A stretch of 35,372 nt of DNA. Origin: an uncultured Planctomycetaceae bacterium (GTDB lineage Bacteria > Planctomycetota > Planctomycetia > Planctomycetales > Planctomycetaceae). Below are positions 26,211-33,967 of the stretch, piece after piece. Made by a program: the position numbers and the translations under genes. The notes under the pieces are model-generated. The model did not search any database and was not told where the DNA came from. It saw only the letters and a program-made list of their open reading frames with translations. Within the stretch, counting starts at the first letter, position 1; every line of letters begins with the position of its first letter. The stretch covers positions 1 to 35,372 of the forward strand of contig CAJWGB010000031.1 in NCBI GenBank assembly GCA_913031625.1, written 5' to 3'.

Positions 26211-26274
26211 TCGGCACTTCACCCCGCAAACACTGCCCTTTTTTCCGATTTGCTCAAATCTTCGGACCACCTTC

Positions 26275-27735
26275 ATGAGCCACCTTCTCCCGGAACAGCC
26301 GCCGTCCACAGATCTCAGGCTGCGGACGACTCGCCGACAGTTGCTGTCTTCCGCAGGAACCGGGGTCGGAATGGCGGCCCTGGCATCACTCCTGAACCCT
26401 GCCAGCGGAGCCGACCAAAGGCCCCTCGGCAGTCATTTCCCCGCCAAAATCAAGAATGTGATCTACCTGTTCCAAAATGGAGGCCCGACTCACGTCGACC
26501 TCTGGGACTACAAAACACAGCTTCAGAAGCTCCACGGCCAGAAGGTCCCTACCGGGTTTGTCGACGGGAAACGCTTCAGCACGATGACCGGAAACGCCAC
26601 CGGAAAACTGATGCTGGCCCCTGTGGAACCGTTTCGACAACACGGTCAGAGTGGCGCCACGGTCAGTGCGTTTATGCCCCACACTGCAAAAGTGGCCGAT
26701 CGGCTCTGTTTCATCAAGAGCATGCACACCGATGCCGTCAATCACGCTCCCGCGATCTCATTCCTGCTCAGCGGCTCGCAGATCCCGGGCCGTCCGACTC
26801 TGGGAGCATGGTTGAACTACGGACTCGGAAGCGAGTCCGAAAACCTGCCCGCCTTCGTTGTCATGACATCCGTCAGCAAAGGCACCTCGTGCGGACAGAT
26901 CTTTTACGACTTCTACTGGGGAAGCGGCTTTCTTCCGTCCAGACACCAGGGAGTCAAATTCCGCAGTGGAGGCGACCCAGTCCTGTATCTGTCAAACCCT
27001 GCCGGAGTCACCCGCCAGATGCGACGTGGCTGGCTCGATGACCTCGCAAAACTCAACGAGCTCAAGCTCAGGCAAAGCGGAGATCCCGAAATTTCCACTC
27101 GAGTCGCTCAGTACGAGATGGGCTTCCGCATGCAGGCCAGTGTTCCGGAACTCACTGATCTGTCCGGCGAGACCAAATCGACACTCGACATGTACGGCCC
27201 GTCCGCCACCGAACGAGGCACGTTCGCTCACAACTGCCTGCTGGCCCGGCGTCTCGTCGAACGCGGAACTCGCTTTGTACAGCTGATGCACGCAGGTTGG
27301 GACCAGCACAACAGCCTGACAACGGAACTCTACAATCAGTGTCGAGATACAGATCAGCCGTCCGCCGCTCTGGTCCGAGACCTCGAGGAACGTGGACTTC
27401 TGGATGAAACTCTGGTCATCTGGGGCGGTGAATTCGGCCGCACACCCTTCCTCCAGGGAGACATCAACAACCGACCACGCTGGGGCCGAGACCACCATCC
27501 GTATGCCTTCACAATCTGGATGGCAGGAGGCGGAATCAAACCGGGAATGACGTGGGGAGCATCCGACGAACTAGGGATCAACGTGGCAGAAAACGGAGTT
27601 CATGTGCATGACCTCCAGGCCACCATTCTCCACCTGCTTGGAATCGACCACGAACGGCTCACCTACAGATTCCAGGGCCGCCAGTTCCGCCTGACGGATG
27701 TGCACGGTGACGTGGTCCATGACATCCTGAGCTGA
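26275..27735 (+). CDS. DUF1501 family protein, Tat-exported
   Basis: A 486-residue member of the DUF1501 family (sulfatase/alkaline-phosphatase-like fold), very abundant in planctomycetes. The twin-arginine signal is TTRRQLLSSAGTG (18-30), followed by a hydrophobic stretch. Family blocks are visible: IYLFQNGGPTHVDLWD near the N terminus, MHTDAVNHAPAISFLLSG, and in the C-terminal third VIWGGEFGRTPF, GRDHHPYAF and GGGIKPGMTWGASDELG. These proteins are commonly paired with DUF1549/DUF1553 cytochrome-like proteins, but no such partner is adjacent here. The frame is open from 26029, yet the ATG at 26275 puts the Tat motif near the N terminus. The molecular function of the family is not established. 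Confidence 0.93.
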   Translation: MSHLLPEQPPSTDLRLRTTRRQLLSSAGTGVGMAALASLLNPASGADQRPLGSHFPAKIKNVIYLFQNGGPTHVDLWDYKTQLQKLHGQKVPTGFVDGKRFSTMTGNATGKLMLAPVEPFRQHGQSGATVSAFMPHTAKVADRLCFIKSMHTDAVNHAPAISFLLSGSQIPGRPTLGAWLNYGLGSESENLPAFVVMTSVSKGTSCGQIFYDFYWGSGFLPSRHQGVKFRSGGDPVLYLSNPAGVTRQMRRGWLDDLAKLNELKLRQSGDPEISTRVAQYEMGFRMQASVPELTDLSGETKSTLDMYGPSATERGTFAHNCLLARRLVERGTRFVQLMHAGWDQHNSLTTELYNQCRDTDQPSAALVRDLEERGLLDETLVIWGGEFGRTPFLQGDINNRPRWGRDHHPYAFTIWMAGGGIKPGMTWGASDELGINVAENGVHVHDLQATILHLLGIDHERLTYRFQGRQFRLTDVHGDVVHDILS

Positions 27736-27902
27736 CAGCCCGGGGCGAATTGCACTGTCGCCTGGCTTGTAAGTAATGACTGCTGGAACTGGCTCGCCAG
27801 GTGAGTCACTTTACGGGTGCCTGATTGAGGCGGCCCTGAACAGCGGGGGGCACTGACAACAGAACCCCACTTGCGACACGATCGCGGCAACCCACGCAGG
27901 CA

Positions 27903-28823
27903 TCACTTTCGCATACCGTTTTTTGCGGCGTTCTTCTCGTCCTGCTGCTTTGCCAGTTCTTCCTGATTCACTCCCAGACCGAACAGGAAACTTCCCGGCA
28001 CCTCGAACCGCTCCGGCTGCTTTTCAACCTTTCGATTGATCTTGTCAGGCAATTTCTCGCCCTTCCGCTGGACAACACGGCGAATCAAACCGGACATCAT
28101 ACGTCCCGTCTCGCGGATCCCCGGGCCCTTCGCGTGGCTCACACGCCGCAGCCGGAAGTCCCGGAGCTGCAGTGTTGCTGTCTCAATGTTGGGCAGCACT
28201 AACAGCTTTCCAGTTTCTGACACTGTGGTGCGGAAATGGAGATCGGCATTTAGATCAAGGCTGGCGTCAACGTCAGCTGACAGGCTGTAGATTCTGGCTC
28301 CGAGCGTCCACTGCTGAATACGTGCCACCGCCTGAACGCGGATCGAAGTCCGGATGCGATATCGCGGCACATGCGTTTCCCTGCGAGGCAGCACATCAAT
28401 CTGGAGTTTGAAATTCTTTGCCGGATCAACAAACCTGGCATCCACTCGCTTCCAAAGCCCGTGACGAACGTCTTTCCAGCGACGCGATGTTTTTAACTCG
28501 CCGCCCTGGAAATCAACATTCAGTCCGGACTGCACCTTCCTGTGCAGATTCCAGTCATCATCATCAGAATAGACTTTGGGAAGCAGCATCAATGCCATGC
28601 CGCGCAAGAACTGCTGGGTCGCTGGCGGCAATGGCGTGGGCTGAACCTTGCTCTGAGCCGGTTCCGCCTCAACAAATTCGTCGGACTGGAGACCAGGATT
28701 CTGTTGCCCGCAGCAGACTCCTGAACCCGCAATGAGAAGTCCGGCCGCGATGAGTGGCCATCCGAAAACCGATCCGAGTCGGTTCGCAGTCACGGTCACG
28801 AGGCGTCCTGCGAGTTGAGTCAT
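27903..28823 (-). CDS. Secreted protein of unknown function
   Basis: A 306-residue protein with an N-terminal signal-like segment (FGWPLIAAGLLIAGSGVCCG, about 20-39). The Cys pair is not a clear lipobox. The rest has a Pro-rich spacer (55-68) and then a basic, strand-rich domain: YSDDDDWNLHRKVQSGLNVDFQG, TLGARIYSLSADVDASLDLNADL and VLPNIETATLQLRDFRLRR. The alternating pattern of the central part suggests a beta-rich fold that may bind lipid or envelope material, but this is only impression. It starts 27 bases after the stop of the threonine aldolase gene, with GAAGGA upstream of the ATG, so the two are likely co-transcribed. Confidence 0.7.
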   Translation of the reverse strand: MTQLAGRLVTVTANRLGSVFGWPLIAAGLLIAGSGVCCGQQNPGLQSDEFVEAEPAQSKVQPTPLPPATQQFLRGMALMLLPKVYSDDDDWNLHRKVQSGLNVDFQGGELKTSRRWKDVRHGLWKRVDARFVDPAKNFKLQIDVLPRRETHVPRYRIRTSIRVQAVARIQQWTLGARIYSLSADVDASLDLNADLHFRTTVSETGKLLVLPNIETATLQLRDFRLRRVSHAKGPGIRETGRMMSGLIRRVVQRKGEKLPDKINRKVEKQPERFEVPGSFLFGLGVNQEELAKQQDEKNAAKNGMRK

Positions 28824-28850
28824 GGTTGTTCCTTCAACCAGTGATTCGCG

Positions 28851-29924
28851 TCAGCGGGAGTAAGGGCCGGATCCAGTCATTTCCCGCTCGGCAAACCCGG
28901 TCGCAACGCACGACTGGATTGCCTTCACTGCAGTATGCACATCTTCCGCAGATACATCCAGATGAGTTGCCGCCCGCATCCGCTGACCGCCCATTGGCCC
29001 GATCAAAACCCCATCGTCTGCCAGCGCCGCTTTCAGCTGCACCGCCGTCCCCAGTTCTTCTTCAATCTCAAAGAAGACGAGATTCGATTCCACTTCCTCG
29101 GGCCGCACACTGATTCCATCAACCGCCGAAAGAAGATCGGCGAATAAGCGAGCATTTGAATGGTCATCTGCCAATCGCTCGACGTGATGTTCCAACGCAT
29201 ACGCTGCGGCGGCCGCAACCATACCTGCCTGACGCAGTGCGCCGCCGAACATTTTCCGAGCCCGCCGCGCTCGATACATGTCATCCGCGCTGCCGACAAG
29301 AATGGAGCCCAGGGGACAGCCGAGTCCCTTGCTGAAGCAGATGGAGATCGTGTCAAAACACGCAGCCATCTCTGCAGGCGAATAACCTCCCGCCACGCAC
29401 GCGTTGAAGAATCGAGCTCCATCGAGATGCAGTTTAAGCCCCAGTGACCGAGCCCAGTCTGCCACCTCACGTAACTGCTGCAATGGATAGACGTATCCGC
29501 CCGCAATGTTGGTCGTGTTTTCAAGACAGATCAGCCGCGTTCGACAATAATGCTGATCGTCCACCCGCGGCTGACCGTCGAGGTCCGCGACTGACAACAT
29601 TCCTTTGTCACCCGTGAGCTGACGCACAGTCACACCGCTGAGTGCTGCAGGACCGCCGCCCTCAAAGATACCAATGTGACCGGTGCCATGGATGAGCAGT
29701 TCGTCCCCCGGAACACAATGGGCCCGAACTCCCATCTGGTTGCTCTGTGTCCCGGAACACGCATAAACGGCAGACTCCTTGCCCAGCAGTGCGGCGACAT
29801 CTCGTTCCAGCTGATTGACCGTGGGATCCTCGCCCATTACATCATCCCCCACCTCCGCCGCCATCATGGCGGCCTTCATGCCATCGGTCGGTCGGGTGAC
29901 GGTATCGCTGCGAAGATCAATCAT
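28851..29924 (-). CDS. ltaE: Low-specificity L-threonine aldolase
   Basis: PLP enzyme of fold type I that cleaves L-threonine/allo-threonine to glycine and acetaldehyde. The 357-residue protein begins with the family phrase MIDLRSDTVTRPTDGMKAAM, then GEDPTVNQLE (31-40). H83 would stack on the cofactor, HLDGARFFNA (166-175) holds the Asp and Arg that bind PLP, and K199 in CFSKGLGCPLGS is the Schiff-base lysine. The length and motif positions agree with bacterial LtaE. No Shine-Dalgarno is obvious. It is divergent from hisD, with a 199-base gap. Confidence 0.94.
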   Translation of the reverse strand: MIDLRSDTVTRPTDGMKAAMMAAEVGDDVMGEDPTVNQLERDVAALLGKESAVYACSGTQSNQMGVRAHCVPGDELLIHGTGHIGIFEGGGPAALSGVTVRQLTGDKGMLSVADLDGQPRVDDQHYCRTRLICLENTTNIAGGYVYPLQQLREVADWARSLGLKLHLDGARFFNACVAGGYSPAEMAACFDTISICFSKGLGCPLGSILVGSADDMYRARRARKMFGGALRQAGMVAAAAAYALEHHVERLADDHSNARLFADLLSAVDGISVRPEEVESNLVFFEIEEELGTAVQLKAALADDGVLIGPMGGQRMRAATHLDVSAEDVHTAVKAIQSCVATGFAEREMTGSGPYSR

Positions 29925-29959
29925 GGCGAAGCTTTGTAGAATCGTGCTCTAACCGGAGC

Positions 29960-29974
29960 TGCCGTCCCACGGCA
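29960..29974. other. Stem-loop in the ltaE-hisD divergent gap
   Basis: TGCCGT and ACGGCA form a perfect 6-base-pair stem with a CCC loop, 36 bases upstream of the ltaE start codon. It may lie in the ltaE leader or serve as an operator. No promoter hexamers were convincing in this 199-base gap. Confidence 0.3.
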
Positions 29975-30123
29975 CAAAACAGGCCGCATGCACAGCAACT
30001 CGAATCAGATTTAGGACTACCTGAGTGTCCGTCTGAGAAATTGTTCGATCGAGACTGTACTTTCGAGTTTTCAGCGGTTCAATCTGCCGGTTCGCCAGAC
30101 ATCTTTTTATTCGGACAACGCAC

Positions 30124-31497
30124 ATGGCCGACCCCGCGTCACTTTCCATTGCCACCATTGACTGCAGTCAGGGCGGAGCACAACAGCTGTTTCAGGACCT
30201 TCGTGACAAGCTCAGCCCTCGCGGCGACGTGGTCAGCGAGGCAGGCCGTCAGCGCACGATCGAACTCTTCGGAGAAGCCCTGAGCCCACGCGAAGTCGTG
30301 CAGCGGATCTGTGAAGACGTCCGCACGAAAGGGCGTGACGCACTTTTGGAATACACCTCACGACTCGACCGTCGGGACCTGACAGCAGAATCCATTCGCG
30401 TTCAACCGGAAGAGTTTGAAGCCGCACGAAACGCCGTCGCCCCCGATTTCCTCGAAACAGTCCGACGGATTCGGGATAACGTGAGAGAGTTCCAGTCCGC
30501 CGTTCTGCCGCAGGATGCTCAGGTTACCCGAACTCTGGGTGGCGGCACGATAGAGCTGCGTCAAAGACACCTGCCGATGAAACGCGTGGGCATCTGCGTT
30601 CCGGGGGGCGCGGCGGCCTACCCGTCGACAGTTCTGATGACAGCCGTACCCGCCATGACGGCCGGCGTACCGGAGATTGCCATCGTCGTGCCGCCCACCG
30701 ACTTTGGGGGCTACAACAATGACATGCTGGCCACCTGCCACGAGATCGGCGTCACTGAGGTCTACCGGGTGGGAGGTGCTCAGGCCGTCGCGGCTCTCGC
30801 CTATGGCGTCGAGGGAATTCCGCGGGTGGACAAGATCGTGGGCCCTGGCAACCTGTTTGTCGCCCTCGCCAAACAACGCGTCTTCGGAGACGTCGACATC
30901 GACAGCATTGCCGGTCCCAGTGAAGTGATCGTCCTCGCGGATGAGACCGCGAGGCCTGAGTTTGTCGCGGCCGATCTCATCAGCCAGGCGGAACACAGCC
31001 CCGGATCCGGAGTGCTGATTACATGGCATGAACCGCTGATTGCCGCGGTACAGTCAGCACTGAAACAACAGCTGGCTCAGCTTCCCCGAGGAGACCTTGC
31101 TCGACAATGCCTTGAGGACTACGGCGCGCTCATTCTCGCTCGCAGCGAAGACGAAGCCGCAGAACTGACAGACACTCTTGCCCCGGAACACCTGCATATC
31201 AGCATGGACGATGCTGAATCCATGCTGAAGAAGATTCAGAATGCCGGAGCAATCTTCATGGGACACTTCACACCTGTTGCACTTGGTGATTACATTGCCG
31301 GCCCGTCACACGTTCTTCCCACGGGAGGAACGGCCAGATTCGCGAACGGCCTCGCGTCCACAGACTTTCTCAAACGAAGCTCTGTGATCTGCTACGACGA
31401 AGAGTCGCTCAAAGCAGATGCCGACGGTGTCCGCCTGATGGCCGAGAAAGAAGGGCTGACCGCCCACAGTGCCAGCGTCGACATTCGACTTGGCTGA
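30124..31497 (+). CDS. hisD: Histidinol dehydrogenase
   Basis: Zinc enzyme performing the last two NAD-dependent oxidations of histidine synthesis, L-histidinol to L-histidine. The 457-residue protein carries all key residues: CVPGGAAAYPSTVLM (158-172), YRVGGAQAVAALAYG (214-228), VGPGN (239-243), IAGPSE (262-267), zinc ligands Q288 and H291 in SQAEHSPGS, base pair E355-H356 in APEHLHI, D389 in GDYIAGPSH and H448 in the C-terminal TAHSASVDIR. The remaining his genes are not nearby. The sugar isomerase gene starts 33 bases after its stop, so they probably share a transcript. Confidence 0.96.
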   Translation: MADPASLSIATIDCSQGGAQQLFQDLRDKLSPRGDVVSEAGRQRTIELFGEALSPREVVQRICEDVRTKGRDALLEYTSRLDRRDLTAESIRVQPEEFEAARNAVAPDFLETVRRIRDNVREFQSAVLPQDAQVTRTLGGGTIELRQRHLPMKRVGICVPGGAAAYPSTVLMTAVPAMTAGVPEIAIVVPPTDFGGYNNDMLATCHEIGVTEVYRVGGAQAVAALAYGVEGIPRVDKIVGPGNLFVALAKQRVFGDVDIDSIAGPSEVIVLADETARPEFVAADLISQAEHSPGSGVLITWHEPLIAAVQSALKQQLAQLPRGDLARQCLEDYGALILARSEDEAAELTDTLAPEHLHISMDDAESMLKKIQNAGAIFMGHFTPVALGDYIAGPSHVLPTGGTARFANGLASTDFLKRSSVICYDEESLKADADGVRLMAEKEGLTAHSASVDIRLG

Positions 31498-31530
31498 TTC
31501 AAACAAACACAAACGGAGCCAGGAAAGATC

Positions 31531-32346
31531 ATGGTCAAATCAGCAGTCACCATCGCCATCGTCCCGGAAGCGCGCAAGGGCCCATTCGTCTTTCATGAAG
31601 ATGTTGCGGCGGGTTGCGCCAAAGCGGCCGCGCTGGGATTTGATGCTGTCGAGCTGTTCGCTCCGTCAGCGGAGGCGATTAACGCACAGCCTCTCGAACA
31701 GCTTCTGAGCGATCACAACCTGTCGCTGGCTGCCGTTGGAACCGGGGCCGGGATGGTGATTCACGGACTGCACCTCTGCGATCCGTCCGAAGACCGACGG
31801 CAACAGGGACGAGACTTCATCAAAGGCATCATTGATGCCGGCGCACCGTTTAAAGCTCCGGCCATCATCGGGTCAATGCAGGGCCGGTGGACAGCCGAAA
31901 CGGACCAGGCCACAGCGCTGGGATACCTGCGAGACAGCCTCAACGAACTCGGCGCACACGCGGCACAGGCCGGCGCCCCACTGATTTACGAACCACTCAA
32001 CCGTTACGAAACCAATCTCGCGACCACCATGAAAGAAGGCGTGGAACTTCTGGCTCCACTCGAGACAAACAACGTGGTGCTGCTCGCTGACCTGTTCCAC
32101 ATGAACATCGAAGAAGCCTGCATCGCTCAGGGAATTCGGGATGGTGGAAAACACATCGGCCATGTGCACTTTGTGGACTCGAACCGTCAGGCGGCCGGTC
32201 GAGGGCACATGAATTACGGCCCGATCGTGGAAGCTCTCAATGAGATCGGCTACGACGGATATGCGTCGGCCGAGGCATTTCCGATTCCGGATTCGGATGA
32301 GGCCGCACGACAAACGATTGAGACATTCAAAGCTGTCTTCGGCTAG
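31531..32346 (+). CDS. Sugar isomerase/epimerase, TIM barrel (AP-endonuclease 2-like)
   Basis: A 271-residue xylose-isomerase-like TIM barrel. The four metal ligands expected for D-tagatose/psicose 3-epimerases and hydroxypyruvate isomerases are present: E154 (IYEPLNRYE), D187 (LLADLFHMNIEE), H213 (GHVHFVDSNRQAAGRGH) and E248 (SAEAFP). NRxxGxGH in this context is typical of the ketose epimerase/isomerase group. It probably interconverts ketoses or sugar-acid intermediates; the exact substrate cannot be read from sequence. AGGAAAG precedes the ATG. It follows hisD, and an enolase-superfamily dehydratase lies convergent downstream. Confidence 0.85.
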   Translation: MVKSAVTIAIVPEARKGPFVFHEDVAAGCAKAAALGFDAVELFAPSAEAINAQPLEQLLSDHNLSLAAVGTGAGMVIHGLHLCDPSEDRRQQGRDFIKGIIDAGAPFKAPAIIGSMQGRWTAETDQATALGYLRDSLNELGAHAAQAGAPLIYEPLNRYETNLATTMKEGVELLAPLETNNVVLLADLFHMNIEEACIAQGIRDGGKHIGHVHFVDSNRQAAGRGHMNYGPIVEALNEIGYDGYASAEAFPIPDSDEAARQTIETFKAVFG

Positions 32347-32764
32347 ACCATCAATGCTTGCGGTGGAGTCCGGATCGATTCATGGACTGCCTCCTCCCCG
32401 GAGCGGTCCACATGCCTCCGCTACCAATTGCAATGCTGCCAACCGTCTTACGAGGGCAGATGCTGTCTCCATTCACACTGTGGGCTTGTAGATCGCTCAG
32501 CAACAAGCCGGATTAATCCGTCAGCCCGCTGACAATAAAGTCAGTCTCGCCCGCCTGCTGGATGGGCGGTCGCGAAAATGCTGGTCCCCAAACTTCACGC
32601 CCGCTGCGGATGACTCATTCATCCTGTCCGCGTGCTTCGTCAAAAACGTGGCAAGGGACCGGAGCATTTCTGAATCAGCAATCACCCTGCCTTCACTCAG
32701 CCGCGAACACGTATCGGCTGAGTGGTCTGCCGGAACGTATCCAGACACCTGTATCGCTTCTGTC
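32347..32764. other. Convergent intergenic region without a supported gene
   Basis: 418 bases between two convergent stop codons. Short frames on both strands (up to about 90 codons) have no motif and no ribosome-binding site. Two structures stand side by side: the perfect palindrome CGGATTAATCCG (32509-32520) and the hairpin GTCAGC/GCTGAC with a 2-base loop (32520-32533). They may mark transcript ends, but there is no T-run. Confidence 0.4.
32509..32533. repeat. 12-bp palindrome abutting a 6-bp hairpin
   Basis: CGGATTAATCCG reads the same on both strands, and its last G begins GTCAGC-CC-GCTGAC. It is located between convergent genes. Function unknown; termination or protein binding are possible. 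Confidence 0.4.
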
Positions 32765-33895
32765 CTACCAGTTCGTAAAGCTTCCATCCGCACGCTGAAG
32801 ACGAGGGCAATCGCCGTCCATCACGGGATACCTGGAAATCGCGGACTCATCAATTTCGACTCCGAGTCCTGGCGCTGTCGGCGGCAACATATTGCCGCGA
32901 TCAAACGGAACCTGAACGGGAAACAGATCTGACAAAACTTCCCCTGGAATACGAGCACATTCCTGTACCGCGAAATTGCTGGTCGCGAGATCGAGATGCA
33001 GGCAGGCGGCCGTTGACACGGGTCCCAACGGGTTGTGCGGAGCGATGGCGATGTAATGCGTCTCACACCAGCCGGCGATTTTGCGCGCCTCTGTTAACCC
33101 TCCTGCAATACAAAGATCGACACGGCAGTAATCGATCCAGTCGTTTTCAACCGCTTCGCGAAACTCCCACTTGGTGGCGTATTGCTCGCCCATTGCGACC
33201 GGCACATTTGTGTGCTGCCTCAGGCGTCCGATTGCAGCAGGGTTCTCGCAGCGGACCGGGTCTTCCACGAAGAACACGTTGAGCGGCTCCAGTTGTCGAC
33301 ACAGCGTAACTGCATCGACGGGATCCAGTCGCGTATGCACGTCGATGATAATTCCGATGTCAGGCCCAACTGCCTCGCGCACACCAGTCACCAGTTCCAC
33401 TCCTCGACGGACGGCGATTCGTGGTTCAAGCACATCACCATCGGACGGAAAGTTGAACCGCACGAACTGCCAGCCAGCCTCGACTCGCTGCTGGCATTGA
33501 TCGAACATCGCGGGGAATTCAGCGTCGTCGATGTGGGGATAACAGGCGACTCGTTCGCGGACCAGTCCACCCAGCAGTTCGTAGACCGGTACTCCGAGTG
33601 CTTTCCCTTTAATGTCCCACAGCGCCAGATCGATCGCGCTGATTGCAGCTGCGCCGATGCGACCACCGGGAAAGAACCCACAGCGAAGCATGACCTGCCA
33701 GAGATGTTCAATTCTCCGGGGATCCTGCCCAACGAGTGACGGTGTCAGTGCCTCGATAAAACCGGCAATGGCCTTCTCACGCCATGTGATTCCCGCTTCA
33801 CCGATGCCTGTCAGCCCACACTCGGTCTCCACGATGACGAACAGGAATGGGCGGACTTCTCCCACGATAATGGTGCGTACAGATGTAATTTTCAT
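32765..33895 (-). CDS. Enolase-superfamily sugar-acid dehydratase (galactonate-dehydratase-like)
   Basis: A 376-residue member of the mandelate racemase/muconate lactonizing enzyme family. The N-terminal capping domain starts MKITSVRTIIVGEVRPF, and the barrel follows. Magnesium ligands appear as D in IIDVHTRLD, E in FFVEDPV and E in AMGEQYAT. The second His of the acid-sugar dehydratases is in IAPHNPLGPV, and the DVH dyad on the third strand is as in galactonate and mannonate dehydratases. It therefore probably dehydrates an aldonic acid to a 2-keto-3-deoxy acid; the substrate is not determined. It is divergent from the sugar-acid-type MFS transporter, with 72 bases between starts, suggesting joint control. 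Confidence 0.88.
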   Translation of the reverse strand: MKITSVRTIIVGEVRPFLFVIVETECGLTGIGEAGITWREKAIAGFIEALTPSLVGQDPRRIEHLWQVMLRCGFFPGGRIGAAAISAIDLALWDIKGKALGVPVYELLGGLVRERVACYPHIDDAEFPAMFDQCQQRVEAGWQFVRFNFPSDGDVLEPRIAVRRGVELVTGVREAVGPDIGIIIDVHTRLDPVDAVTLCRQLEPLNVFFVEDPVRCENPAAIGRLRQHTNVPVAMGEQYATKWEFREAVENDWIDYCRVDLCIAGGLTEARKIAGWCETHYIAIAPHNPLGPVSTAACLHLDLATSNFAVQECARIPGEVLSDLFPVQVPFDRGNMLPPTAPGLGVEIDESAISRYPVMDGDCPRLQRADGSFTNW

Positions 33896-33967
33896 GGTGA
33901 TGTCTTAACGTGAGACATGCATACGAAGCAAGTCAGTCCTTATCCGTTGAGCAGGAGTGAGCACTGC

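Larger units (their letters stand above)
25826..26274. other. Divergent nusA / DUF1501 control region
   Basis: A 449-base gap between divergent genes. The nusA side holds a terminator-type hairpin (25855-25882) and three copies of an 11-base motif. The DUF1501 side has a perfect TATAAT at 26205-26210. I could not identify the nusA promoter with confidence; it must lie upstream of the leader elements, beyond about 25920. No gene with support was found here. Confidence 0.5.

Noticed and set aside
32521-32793. 90-codon minus-strand frame after the dehydratase
   Set aside because: It overlaps the dehydratase 3' end, shows no motif or ribosome-binding site, and its composition resembles shadow frames.
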